A stretch of DNA of 64,000 bases from Micromonospora zingiberis. Lineage in GTDB: Bacteria > Actinomycetota > Actinomycetes > Mycobacteriales > Micromonosporaceae. The notes under the pieces were generated by a model, which was not told the origin of the DNA, searched no databases, and saw only the letters and a list, made by a program, of their open reading frames with translations. Positions within the stretch are counted from its first letter, which is position 1. Each line of letters opens with the position of its first letter. The stretch is from contig NZ_SJJR01000023.1 of assembly GCF_004331455.1 (NCBI RefSeq), positions 37,912 to 101,911 of the forward strand, given 5' to 3'. A program made the position numbers and the translations under genes. Of the stretch, positions 38,088-45,310 are shown one piece after another.

Positions 38088-39008
38088 ATGACGGAGACAC
38101 AGGCGAAGTCGGGGAACGCGGGGACCTCGGCCAACCCGGTCGACGAGGAGGCCGCGCAAAACGGCACGCCAACGACCGGCCGCGCGGCCGTAGGCCGGGC
38201 CACGGTCCCCGCCGACGCGCCTGCCCCGAAGTTCACCCGGGCTCCCGGTATGGCCCCGCCGCCCGAGAAGGCCGGCGAGGACCAGGCGGCCGATGCTGCG
38301 GAGGAGAAGGCCGGTGGTGAGGCCGCCGCTTCGGCGGGTACCGCCACCGTCGCTCCCCCCAGCAAGCCGTCGGTCACGCAGCCGATCGGGACCCGGGCGG
38401 GCCAGTCCGCGTCGGGCTCCACCGGTGTGCTGCCGACAGCCAGCACGGGCACGACCGGCACTCAGCCGCGGGTGACCGGGCTGGGCCCGAAGCCGGACGC
38501 GACCCGGCCGCTGGGTGCCGGCCGCCCGGCGAGCGGCGGCGGCCTTCCGCCGGGCGTCGGCGCACCCGCCGTGGGCGCCGCGCGCGTGGGTGAGGCGGTA
38601 CGCGCAGCGCGTACCTCGGTGAGCTCGGCCGCGTCGCGCGGACCGCGCCGGGCCCGGCTGAACCTCAAGCGGATCGACCCCTGGTCCGTGATGAAGTTCG
38701 CGTTCGCCGTGTCGGTGGTGCTGTTCATCGTCATCGTCGTCGCGACCTCGGTGCTCTACCTGGCCTTGGACGCGATGGGCGTGTTCTCCAGCGTGAACGA
38801 CAGCCTGAGCGACCTGGTCAACGCCGGTGGCGGGCAGGGCACCAGCGGCTTCCAGATCACCGCGAAGGGCGTGATCTTCAGTTCGATGCTGATCGGTGCG
38901 GTCAACGTCGTGCTGTTCACGGCCCTCGCCACGCTCGGTGCGTTCGTCTACAACGTGTGCGCCGACCTGGTGGGTGGCATCGAGCTGACCCTCGCCGAGC
39001 GCGACTGA
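38088..39008 (+). CDS. DUF3566 membrane protein
   Basis: 306 residues from ATG 38088, four bases after the gyrA stop. The first about 190 residues are disordered (Ala, Thr, Pro, Gly-rich). The C-terminal DUF3566 region (RLNLKRIDPWSVMKFAFAVSV) has two membrane segments (VVLFIVIVVATSVLYLALDAMG and MLIGAVNVVLFTALATLGAFVYNV). The family always sits next to gyrA in actinobacteria; its function is not known but a role in envelope or division is suspected. Confidence 0.9.
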   Translation: MTETQAKSGNAGTSANPVDEEAAQNGTPTTGRAAVGRATVPADAPAPKFTRAPGMAPPPEKAGEDQAADAAEEKAGGEAAASAGTATVAPPSKPSVTQPIGTRAGQSASGSTGVLPTASTGTTGTQPRVTGLGPKPDATRPLGAGRPASGGGLPPGVGAPAVGAARVGEAVRAARTSVSSAASRGPRRARLNLKRIDPWSVMKFAFAVSVVLFIVIVVATSVLYLALDAMGVFSSVNDSLSDLVNAGGGQGTSGFQITAKGVIFSSMLIGAVNVVLFTALATLGAFVYNVCADLVGGIELTLAERD

Positions 39009-39022
39009 CAGTTCTCGACATC

Positions 39023-39056
39023 CAGCCGGGCCGACCCCTCCAGGTCGGCCCGGCTG
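39023..39056 (+). terminator. Terminator after the gyrA operon
   Basis: Perfect 14-bp stem: CAGCCGGGCCGACC (39023-39036) pairs with GGTCGGCCCGGCTG (39043-39056), then CTGTTTCC. Confidence 0.8.
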
Positions 39057-39215
39057 CTGTTTCCGGCTGGCCGGCGACGGGGTGACGCTGGTATGTCGGT
39101 GGGCTCGATGCCTGCTCTCGGGTAGGTTCAAGGGCGACGGTGTCGGGCAGGAATCCGGGCCGACCCCGATTTGGGGCGGCGTGGGCGGATGGGTTAACCT
39201 TGCTCGTCGCTACGC

Positions 39216-39289
39216 GGGGCTATAGCTCAGTCGGTTAGAGCGCAGAGCTGATAACTCTGAGGTCGCTGGTTCGATTCCAGCTAGCCCCA
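39216..39289 (+). tRNA. tRNA-Ile (GAT anticodon)
   Basis: 74 nt cloverleaf: acceptor GGGGCTA/TAGCCCC, anticodon loop CTGATAA with GAT at 39250-39252, T-loop GGTTCGATTCC. CCA is not encoded. Conserved place after gyrA. Confidence 0.97.
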
Positions 39290-39334
39290 CCGCACATGGT
39301 CCGACGGCCACGTCGAGCGTGAGGGGTAGCCCCG

Positions 39335-39463
39335 ATGTTCAAGAAGCTGTTGATCCTGGTCGGTGTCGTCGGTGTGGCCGCCGTGGTGGCCAAGAAGATG
39401 AAGGAAGCCAACGACGAGCGCGCACTCTGGCACGAGGCGACCACCTCGCCGGATCTGCGCTGA
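39335..39463 (+). CDS. DLW-39-like small protein
   Basis: 42 residues (MFKKLLILVGVVGVAAVVAKK ...), with one N-terminal hydrophobic helix and a charged tail ending in ERALWHEATTSPDLR. Matches the actinobacterial DLW-39 family of about 39 residues that sits between the Ile and Ala tRNA genes; the DLW signature reads ALW here. It was identified from the sequence and position, as it is very short. Function unknown. Confidence 0.8.
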   Translation: MFKKLLILVGVVGVAAVVAKKMKEANDERALWHEATTSPDLR

Positions 39464-39502
39464 CCGCGTTCGCTCCGACCACCGGACGGCATCGTCCGTC
39501 AC

Positions 39503-39575
39503 GGGGCCCTAGCTCAACTGGCAGAGCACTGCCTTTGCAAGGCAGGGGTTAGGGGTTCGAGTCCCCTGGGCTCCA
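39503..39575 (+). tRNA. tRNA-Ala (TGC anticodon), integration target
   Basis: 73 nt: acceptor GGGGCCC/GGGCTCC (one G-T wobble), anticodon TGC at 39536-39538, T-loop GGTTCGAGTCC. Its 3' part from the anticodon stem on is duplicated at 47889-47934, showing that an element integrated here and left the gene intact. Confidence 0.97.
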
Positions 39576-39576
39576 C
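39531..39576. repeat. attL, 46-bp direct repeat
   Basis: Starts GCCTTTGCAAGGCAGGGG and ends GGGCTCCAC; identical over 46 bp to 47889-47934 and formed by the 3' part of tRNA-Ala. Confidence 0.95.
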
Positions 39577-39592
39577 TTAGCGTTTGCGCAGG

Positions 39593-40876
39593 TCACAGGG
39601 TTTCCTGCCCTTCTGTATCTGCCTCCTTCGATCGACGCCCATCGTCGTTCGTCAGCGAATCGTCAGCGGGTGGAGTGAAAGCGCCTCTGATGAGTCGGTG
39701 AAAATCGGCTGGCGTGTGCGTGTACCGGTTGAGCGTCGTGGATGCCTGTTCGTGGCCCATGACCGCCTGTACGACGTTGACCGGCACCCCGCTTGAGATC
39801 AAGTATGTCGCGTATCCGTGCCGCAGGTCGTGAAAGCGCAACCCACCGGCCGCCTTCACCGCCACGTGGGCAACCGCGTCCCGGTGCGTCGTAAACTCCG
39901 CCGACCATTCGACGCCTTCCCGATCGCGCCAGGTGGCCTGGAAGCGGTGCGGGCCGGTCTCGGCCACTTCGCCGAGTAGACCAGCCCGCACCAGGGAGGG
40001 CCGCCATACCTGCCGACGAAAGTTGCTCCGCAGCATCGGGTCGCCTGCCTGGTTGGTGAACACCCGGTCAGCCTCGCCGGGGTCGGTGAGTGCGCGGTGC
40101 CGTACCAGTTCGGCGCGCAGGAACGGCGGCACCGGGACAATGCGCCGGCTCTGCGCCGTCTTCGGGTAGGGCTTGTCCGCAGCGTGGCCGTTGACCTCGA
40201 TCACCACTCGGCGCACGGTCAGCGTTGCGTCCTGGCCGTCGTCGTCGGGCAGGTCGACATCTGCCCACCGCAGTCCAAGGCACTCGCCCCACCGCAGACC
40301 CGCGCCGGCCGCCGCCGCGACCACCGGCCGGTGCCACGCCGGGACGTTCGGCAGCAGCAGTTCCTCTACCTGGTCGAGCGTGAGCGGGAGCTGGCCACCG
40401 GCGCGCTTTCGCTGCGCGGGCAGTCGCACGCCCTCGCAGGGGTTGACCGCGATCAGTCGGCCGCGTACCGCCGACGCGAGGATGGACGACAGCAACGAGT
40501 GGCACGATGCCACGGTGGCCGGCGACAGCTCACGGCCCATCCGCGTAACCCACTCCTGCACGGCCAGGTGGTCAATCCGCGCGATCGGCCATGCGCCCCA
40601 CTGCGGCAGCAACCGTGCCCGTAGACGTGAAGTCCAACCGGCGAGCGTGGTCGCCTCTACGGACCGGGACGACAGCCACCGTTCCGCGTAGGTGCCGAAT
40701 CGGACCTTGCCCGCCGACGGGTCGACGTACGTTCCCTGACTCACGGTCGTCTCGGTGGCAGCGAGGTACGCGGCGGCCTCCTTGCGGGTGCGGAAGGTCT
40801 TCGCGCGCTGGCGGCCGGACGGGTCGCGCCAGTTGGCACGGAAGGTGCCAGCGGGTGTCTTGACGATGTGTCCCAC
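39593..40876 (-). CDS. int: Tyrosine recombinase (site-specific integrase) with internal arm-binding-like insert
   Basis: 427 residues, stop 17 bases from attL. An N-terminal AP2-like arm-binding module (residues about 9-45: GTFRANWRDPSGRQRAKTF), then a core-binding SAM-like domain. Catalytic residues: first Arg in GAGLRWGECLGLRW, then FHDLRHGYAT, VMGHEQASTTLNRYTH with the nucleophile Tyr. Between the first Arg and HxxR, about residues 308-342, lies a second AP2-like stretch (RFQATWRDREGVEWSAEF). It should catalyse integration and, with Xis, excision at tRNA-Ala. Confidence 0.95.
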   Translation of the reverse strand: MGHIVKTPAGTFRANWRDPSGRQRAKTFRTRKEAAAYLAATETTVSQGTYVDPSAGKVRFGTYAERWLSSRSVEATTLAGWTSRLRARLLPQWGAWPIARIDHLAVQEWVTRMGRELSPATVASCHSLLSSILASAVRGRLIAVNPCEGVRLPAQRKRAGGQLPLTLDQVEELLLPNVPAWHRPVVAAAAGAGLRWGECLGLRWADVDLPDDDGQDATLTVRRVVIEVNGHAADKPYPKTAQSRRIVPVPPFLRAELVRHRALTDPGEADRVFTNQAGDPMLRSNFRRQVWRPSLVRAGLLGEVAETGPHRFQATWRDREGVEWSAEFTTHRDAVAHVAVKAAGGLRFHDLRHGYATYLISSGVPVNVVQAVMGHEQASTTLNRYTHTPADFHRLIRGAFTPPADDSLTNDDGRRSKEADTEGQETL

Positions 40877-41351
40877 GGTTGTGGATCTCCCTTTGGTTGG
40901 TGACGGTGCGTTACGGATGGTGGTGCGGATTGCTGGGCTAGCTAGCAGGCCGCCCGGGGGGCCGATTCGATGTTGTGGCGGGGTTGTGGCCTGTTTTCGC
41001 TGGTGGGGTGCTAGCCGCTAGTGCCCTGGTGGCGTCGCCGATTTGCTGCTAGCGCGTCTGCTAGCCCTAGCAGCGCCGGGTGCTAGCGCTAGCACCCTCG
41101 GGCGGGGCCGTCCGGCTCGCCGATGCGATTACGGAGTGTTGATGAGGGTCGGGTGGTTCGGCGTGCGTCGCGGGTCACGCCTAGCCCTGGCTGAAACAGT
41201 CCGGCGGCGGTGGCGGCCTGGCCGGGTGATCGGCCCGGTGGCCGGTGGTGGGGATAGGTGGCTAGGTGCCTGGTGGTGAGCGGTGTGGGCCGCTAGCGGT
41301 GCCGCTAGGTCTAGCTGGTGGCGGGGCTAGACCTAGCGGCCCGCCGGATGG
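40877..41351. other. CTAG-palindrome-rich non-coding region between int and xis
   Basis: 475 bases with no gene. Sixteen CTAG tetramers lie within 40938-41336. They form palindromes: GGGTGCTAGCGCTAGCACCC (41078-41097), CTGCTAG/CTAGCAG (41058-41073), and a 14-bp perfect inverted repeat 41301-41314 / 41327-41340. Possible role as operators, plasmid-type origin or recombination accessory sites. Confidence 0.8.
41301..41340. repeat. 14-bp perfect inverted repeat with CTAGGTCTAG core
   Basis: GCCGCTAGGTCTAG (41301-41314) pairs with CTAGACCTAGCGGC (41327-41340) across 12 bases. It lies just after the xis stop. Confidence 0.9.
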
Positions 41352-41687
41352 TCATGCGCCGTTGCGGCGGTGCTGGCGTTGCTCGGCGCGTTCGAGGCGG
41401 TCCAGTTCGGCGGCTACGTCCTCGGTGCTGGCCTCGGGCAGTTCGTCTAGCCACCGGTGCAGTCGGCCCTTGGGCACGAGCCACCGGCCGCCGAGCTTGA
41501 TTCCGGGGATCTCGCCGGAGCGCAGTAGGGCGTAGGTGAAGCCGAGCGACAGGGACAGGAGTTCGGCGGTTTCGGCGACGGTGTAGACGGCGCGGGCAAC
41601 GGTTGCGGGCGGCCTGGTGGGGATGCCCCCCGCCTCGGTGGGGGTGGTGGGGGTCGGCCGCTGTGGGAAGGGGATGACGGTGCTCAC
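41352..41687 (-). CDS. xis: Excisionase-like helix-turn-helix DNA-binding protein
   Basis: 111 residues. A MerR-like wHTH of the excisionase family: YTVAETAELLSLSLGFTYALLRSGEIPGIKLGGRWLVPKGRLHRWLDELPEAS (about residues 34-88), the typical helix-turn-helix with GGRWLVP beta hairpin. Short charged tail. Its neighbour is the integrase, so it is taken as the recombination directionality factor; a purely regulatory role is possible. Confidence 0.88.
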   Translation of the reverse strand: MSTVIPFPQRPTPTTPTEAGGIPTRPPATVARAVYTVAETAELLSLSLGFTYALLRSGEIPGIKLGGRWLVPKGRLHRWLDELPEASTEDVAAELDRLERAEQRQHRRNGA

Positions 41688-41910
41688 GGGTGCTTCCTCC
41701 TGGGGTTCCTCACGGGGTCGGGGCCAGGTAGCGCTACTAGCAGCAGTCGGCGAGGTAGTAGGGGTTTGTCGGCCAGGTCGCTTCCGTCGCCGGCTAGGGG
41801 ATGGTGGGTGGCCACTGGTTGCGTTGTGGGGCGGTGTCGTGGGTGGTGGTGCGGGTGGTCCTAGACGGCTAGAGCACTGGTCACGGCCCGGATGGGCTCC
41901 TAGGGATGCT

Positions 41911-41945
41911 CCTAGGTCTAGGAGTGGCCCGGTCCTAGACCTAGG
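41911..41945. repeat. 13-bp perfect inverted repeat with CTAGGTCTAG core
   Basis: CCTAGGTCTAGGA (41911-41923) pairs with TCCTAGACCTAGG (41933-41945), spacer 9. The 10-bp core is shared with the repeat at 41301-41340. Confidence 0.9.
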
Positions 41946-42184
41946 GCCAGGCGGCCGGGACGCGCTTACGCCTGCTGTAGCTGTCTCTGCCGGTCTTTCG
42001 CGGCCTGCTTGTCTCCTGTAGAGGGTGCGCGGGCCGGTTCGGTAGGAGGCCGCCGGTTGGCCCGTTCAGAGCGTCGTGGGGCCAAGATTTCGGGCGGGTT
42101 GGTGTTGGGCTATGCGCCGGTTCGTCTCCGTGGCTCTCAGCGGGCCGGTTCCCGGCTGTCCGCGCGTCGGCGGGTGGTGGTGGC

Positions 42185-42287
42185 GTTGACACGTTGACAA
42201 TCCCTCCCGGTCGGCGTGTTTGTGCTGGTCGGAGCCGGTGTCAGGCTGTCAACGCCTGCCGTTGACAGGCGCTGACAGCGCTGACAC
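42185..42287. repeat. TGACA/TGTCA iteron-like repeats
   Basis: Seven copies in about 100 bases: GTTGACA twice near 42185-42199, TGTCA near 42238, CTGTCAACG at 42246-42254 in perfect inversion with CGTTGACAG at 42260-42268, then CTGACA twice near 42272-42286. Confidence 0.7.
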
Positions 42288-42297
42288 CTGGCCAGGT

Positions 42298-43782
42298 CTA
42301 GCGGGGTGACGGAACGTGACCGGGGATCGGCAGTGACGCCACCGGAGAGCCAGTCGCGCCAGTCGCGCCACGTTCCGGAAGCTGGCGCGACTGGCGCGAC
42401 TGTGGCGTCACTGGCGCGGCTGGTGACGCAGGGTGGCCGGGGTTGAGGCACCACACGGTGCGCGACGGGAAGCCGTGGCGCTCGATGGTGACCCCGGCAC
42501 GGGTACGGGCGCGTTGGATGGTCCGCTCGGCGATGCCCTCGGCGCGGGCCGCCTTACGCACGTCGGCCCACGCCGCTTCGCCGCCCTGGGAGATCAGGTA
42601 GTCGCGTAGCCAGGCTGCGGCGGCGTCACGCTCGCTGCGGGTGTCTCCGTCGCTCGCACCGTCGCCGAGGATGTCGCCGACGGACCGGGCGGATTCCCCG
42701 GTGATGGTGAGCTTCCCGACGAACGCCGGGCCTTCCTCGGTGGGGATCTCCACCGACTCCACCACGTACCGCAGCGACGGCAGGTCAAGGCGACCGAGGT
42801 TGTTCTTCGCCTGGCTCATGACGCAGGAGCCGTCGCCTGCTTCGTCGTCGCGGGCGATGGCGATGACCGCGCGGGCGACGGCGGAGAACGCCCGTGACCC
42901 GGTGATCAGGTTGAGTGCGTCGGGGCTGGCGGACTTGTTGAAGTGGGCCAGGCCAACCACCGCGCACCCGGTACGGTCCGCCATGTTCACCAGGGGTTCC
43001 AGGGCGGTGCGTAGGTCCCGGTCCCGGTGCGTGTCGATTGCGCTGTGGATCAGCGACAGCAACGGGTCAGCGGCGAGTAGGGCCACGCCGAGACGTTGAA
43101 TCTCCCGGCCGAGTTGCGCGCAGTCACGCGGCAGGGTCAGGGCATCAAACCCGCCGTCGTGCTGCACGTCGACCCGGTACACCATGTCGAGATCCGCGCC
43201 GGCCGCGAGCAGTCGCGGGCCGATGGTGTGCGCCCATGAGTCCTCGGTTGCCGCGTAGATCACGGGCCGTGGGGTGCCGTGGTGGCGTCCGGGTAGCACG
43301 CCACGGGTGATCTGCGCGGTCAACCACGCCAGCGTGAGGGACTTGCCGATGCCCTCACGGCCGGGAATCACGGTCAGCGCGCCGGAGGGAATCCGGTCGG
43401 TCCAGGTCCAGGCGACCGGTCGCATCTTGATCGCGGAGGCGGGGGTCAGCAGGATACGGCGGCCGTGCTCGGCGGATTCGCCGTGCGCGGCCTGGCCGTC
43501 GCTGACCGGCTCACCGGCCGGGCCGTGGACCGGTTCACGGTCGCGGGTGTCACCGGTGTCACCTGCGTTCAGACCCGCCGGGTGCGGGGGCATCTCGATG
43601 TCAGACCGGCTGAAACACTGGCGGGCGGGATCGCCTCCGCTGGTCGCGTCGCTGTGCAGTGTTTCAGCATGTCCGGGGTGCCGTAGACCCAGGTGCGTTG
43701 ATCGGTCCGAACCGGTGCGGGGTGCTTCTGGTGGTGAGTCCGGCGTCAGCCGGGCGCTTGGGCTGTTGGTCGTGGCCGTCAT
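42298..43782 (-). CDS. AAA family ATPase, RepA-like (RecA-fold replicative helicase type)
   Basis: 494 residues from ATG 43782, whose ATGA overlaps the HNH stop. The N-terminal about 130 residues are disordered. The RecA-like core has Walker A GREGIGKSLTLAWL, ATEDSWAHTIGPRLLAAG, Walker B LLAADPLLSLI, and VVGLAHFNKSASPDALNLITGSRAFSAVARAVIAI. The C-terminal part has a winged-helix-like EGIAERTIQRARTRAGVT. This matches RepA/AAA_25 helicases of plasmids and phages. A 20-bp inverted repeat (42351-42402) lies in its last codons. Confidence 0.88.
   Translation of the reverse strand: MTATTNSPSARLTPDSPPEAPRTGSDRSTHLGLRHPGHAETLHSDATSGGDPARQCFSRSDIEMPPHPAGLNAGDTGDTRDREPVHGPAGEPVSDGQAAHGESAEHGRRILLTPASAIKMRPVAWTWTDRIPSGALTVIPGREGIGKSLTLAWLTAQITRGVLPGRHHGTPRPVIYAATEDSWAHTIGPRLLAAGADLDMVYRVDVQHDGGFDALTLPRDCAQLGREIQRLGVALLAADPLLSLIHSAIDTHRDRDLRTALEPLVNMADRTGCAVVGLAHFNKSASPDALNLITGSRAFSAVARAVIAIARDDEAGDGSCVMSQAKNNLGRLDLPSLRYVVESVEIPTEEGPAFVGKLTITGESARSVGDILGDGASDGDTRSERDAAAAWLRDYLISQGGEAAWADVRKAARAEGIAERTIQRARTRAGVTIERHGFPSRTVWCLNPGHPASPAAPVTPQSRQSRQLPERGATGATGSPVASLPIPGHVPSPR
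42351..42402. repeat. 20-bp perfect inverted repeat in the 3' end of the RepA-like gene
   Basis: CAGTCGCGCCAGTCGCGCCA (42351-42370) pairs fully with 42383-42402 across a 12-nt loop. Each arm is itself a direct repeat of GGCGCGACT. Confidence 0.9.
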
Positions 43783-44162
43783 CGCGTGACTCCCGTTCGT
43801 GGGCGGGGCATGGGGCAGGCTCGTGCGGGCCGGACTCGGGTTCGTGACGGCAGACCCGGCCGGGTCCGTGCCCGGACGGTGGCGGGCCGGGGTGCCGGGT
43901 GCCGCAGCGACGGCACCAGCCCGGCCGTGCGCAGGAACACCTGCGGAAGCTGACCCGACTTGCGCTGATTGCACGGGCGGCACGCCAACACCAGGTTGAT
44001 TTGCGCCCACCCCGGAAGCAGGCTCTGCGGGATCAGGTGATCCACCGTCGCCGCGAGCAGCGTCGGGAACGGCAGAGCGCAGTAGAAGCACTGCGCACCA
44101 TCCCGAACCGCCAACGCCCGCTTGATCCGCCGCATCCGGCTGTTGTTCGGCCGCGCCATCAC
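43779..44162 (-). CDS. HNH endonuclease
   Basis: 127 residues. HNH/zinc core: RDGAQCFYCALPFPTLLAATVDHLIPQSL ... NLVLACRPCNQRKSG, giving CxxC ... DH ... N ... CxxCN. The C-terminal about 45 residues are basic and Pro/Arg-rich. GTG 44162 or ATG 44159 start; the gene overlaps the upstream XRE gene and the downstream ATPase by four bases each. Probably nicks or cuts DNA in replication, transfer or defence of the element. Confidence 0.9.
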   Translation of the reverse strand: MMARPNNSRMRRIKRALAVRDGAQCFYCALPFPTLLAATVDHLIPQSLLPGWAQINLVLACRPCNQRKSGQLPQVFLRTAGLVPSLRHPAPRPATVRARTRPGLPSRTRVRPARACPMPRPRTGVTR

Positions 44163-44494
44163 GCCACCGCCGACAGACGCGACACCAACTCAGCCAGGCG
44201 GGACACCTCGGCCCGCAGCGACACCAGCTCAGCAACGACGGTGCCCGGCTTCGGGACGGCCACCGGTACCGGGTTGTCGTCCGGCGGAAGGTCGAACACC
44301 TCGGCCAACAGGCCGTAGTAGAACGACGTGGGCCGACAGTGCCCGTTCTCCCACCGGGAGAGCGCCTTGTGCATCGACTCCTCGGACGGCAACGCCACAC
44401 CCTGCCGACGGCCCGCCGCCACCATGCGCCGCAGCACGTCACGCTGCGACCAACCACGCTCGAACCGCAACCGCTTCCACCGCGTCTCCATCAC
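44159..44494 (-). CDS. XRE-family helix-turn-helix regulator
   Basis: 111 residues. HTH_3-type region: RWKRLRFERGWSQRDVLRRMVAAGRR ... SEESMHKALSRWENGHCRPTSFYYGLLAEVF, with a long first loop. The C-terminus has a heptad-like helix (VVAELVSLRAEVSRLAELVSRLSAVA), probably for dimerisation. Overlapping starts and stops couple it to the genes on both sides. A good candidate for the operon's repressor. Confidence 0.85.
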   Translation of the reverse strand: MMETRWKRLRFERGWSQRDVLRRMVAAGRRQGVALPSEESMHKALSRWENGHCRPTSFYYGLLAEVFDLPPDDNPVPVAVPKPGTVVAELVSLRAEVSRLAELVSRLSAVA

Positions 44495-44811
44495 GCCACC
44501 GCCACGAACAGCACAGCGGCCTCACGCTGACGCGGCAGCACCCGCCCGGCCCGGCCGATGAGGTCCGCCCGGGACACCTCCACCACACCGTTCAAGCAGT
44601 TCAAGCAGCTACCGAACCCGTCGCAGTCCTCACACGGAGCCCACAGCGACACCGCGTGCAACCGGACACACACCGCCGACTCACACCACCGCGTCTCGCA
44701 GTACAGACAGACCTGCGCGAAGTTCAACCGAGGCGGCCGAAACGTGTCCGCCAGCGCAGCAACCGCGCCACTGTCGACAGCCGGGACCGCCGGGATACCC
44801 TTGACCTGCAT
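44491..44811 (-). CDS. Cys-rich zinc-ribbon-like protein, unknown function
   Basis: 106 residues from ATG 44811 with AAGGAG at 44822-44827. Cysteines: VCLYCETRWCESAVC, then WAPCEDCDGFGSCLNC, resembling a zinc ribbon or DnaJ-like CxxCxGxG finger. Not otherwise recognised. First gene of the four-gene operon, facing the small HTH gene. Confidence 0.75.
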   Translation of the reverse strand: MQVKGIPAVPAVDSGAVAALADTFRPPRLNFAQVCLYCETRWCESAVCVRLHAVSLWAPCEDCDGFGSCLNCLNGVVEVSRADLIGRAGRVLPRQREAAVLFVAVA

Positions 44812-44912
44812 CTTCGTACTCCTTAGCCGGGAGATCCGCTGATGTACTGGCCTCGGCGGGTGCCAGCCCGCCGGGGCCGCTTGCATAGGAAGTACGGTAA
44901 CCGGCTAGCCGC

Positions 44913-44949
44913 TAGCTGTCTAGCCGTATCGCCGGTAGCTGTCTAGTCG
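44913..44949. promoter_or_regulatory. Two direct repeats (putative operator) between the divergent element operons
   Basis: TAGCTGTCTAGCCG (44913-44926) and TAGCTGTCTAGTCG (44936-44949), 23 bases start to start, so on the same face of the helix. Five CTAG sites occur in 44904-44954. Confidence 0.7.
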
Positions 44950-44962
44950 CTAGACTGCCCGC

Positions 44963-45160
44963 ATGACGGCTCTTGAAGACCTTGAGAAGCTCGCTGCCCG
45001 CGTCCGTGAGGCCAGCCAGGCGCTCGAAGACCTGCGGCAGCAGCGAGACCAGCTCATCCGCGATGTGCGTCGCTCCACCGACCACACCGTTCCCGAGATT
45101 GCCGACGCGGCCGGCGTGTCGCAGGCGACGGTGAAGACGGTCATCCGGGGCATGCGCTGA
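44963..45160 (+). CDS. Small HTH protein with coiled-coil N-terminus
   Basis: 65 residues. The N-terminal half is a predicted coiled coil (LEDLEKLAARVREASQALEDLRQQRDQL). The C-terminal half is a resolvase/LuxR-like HTH (VPEIADAAGVSQATVKTVIRG). Found on the AICE side opposite the Cys-rich/XRE operon, with direct repeats right upstream. Probably a dimeric repressor of its own promoter. Confidence 0.8.
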   Translation: MTALEDLEKLAARVREASQALEDLRQQRDQLIRDVRRSTDHTVPEIADAAGVSQATVKTVIRGMR

Positions 45161-45310
45161 TCTCGATGTCATGCAACGAGAGAAGCCGATATTGGCAGTA
45201 GTCAGCACCATGTGAAGGCCCATGTGAAGTTCGGCGGCCCATGTGGGCGTATCCCACCGTGCCGCTTGGCCGGTACCGTCCCAGGTAGGCCCCTGGGGAG
45301 GGACGAACAC

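Larger units (their letters stand above)
41688..42297. other. Non-coding region between xis and RepA-like gene with CTAG repeats and TGACA iterons
   Basis: 610 bases without a gene. Left part: nine CTAG sites (41737-41945) including the inverted repeat 41911-41945. Right part: GTTGACA/CTGACA/TGTCA repeats at 42185-42287. A candidate replication origin of the element, next to its RepA-like gene. Confidence 0.65.

Noticed and set aside
34736..38461. Open frame of 1241 residues antisense to gyrA
   Set aside because: Shadow frame of a well supported gene; rich in Asp, Gln, His and Arg with no domain.
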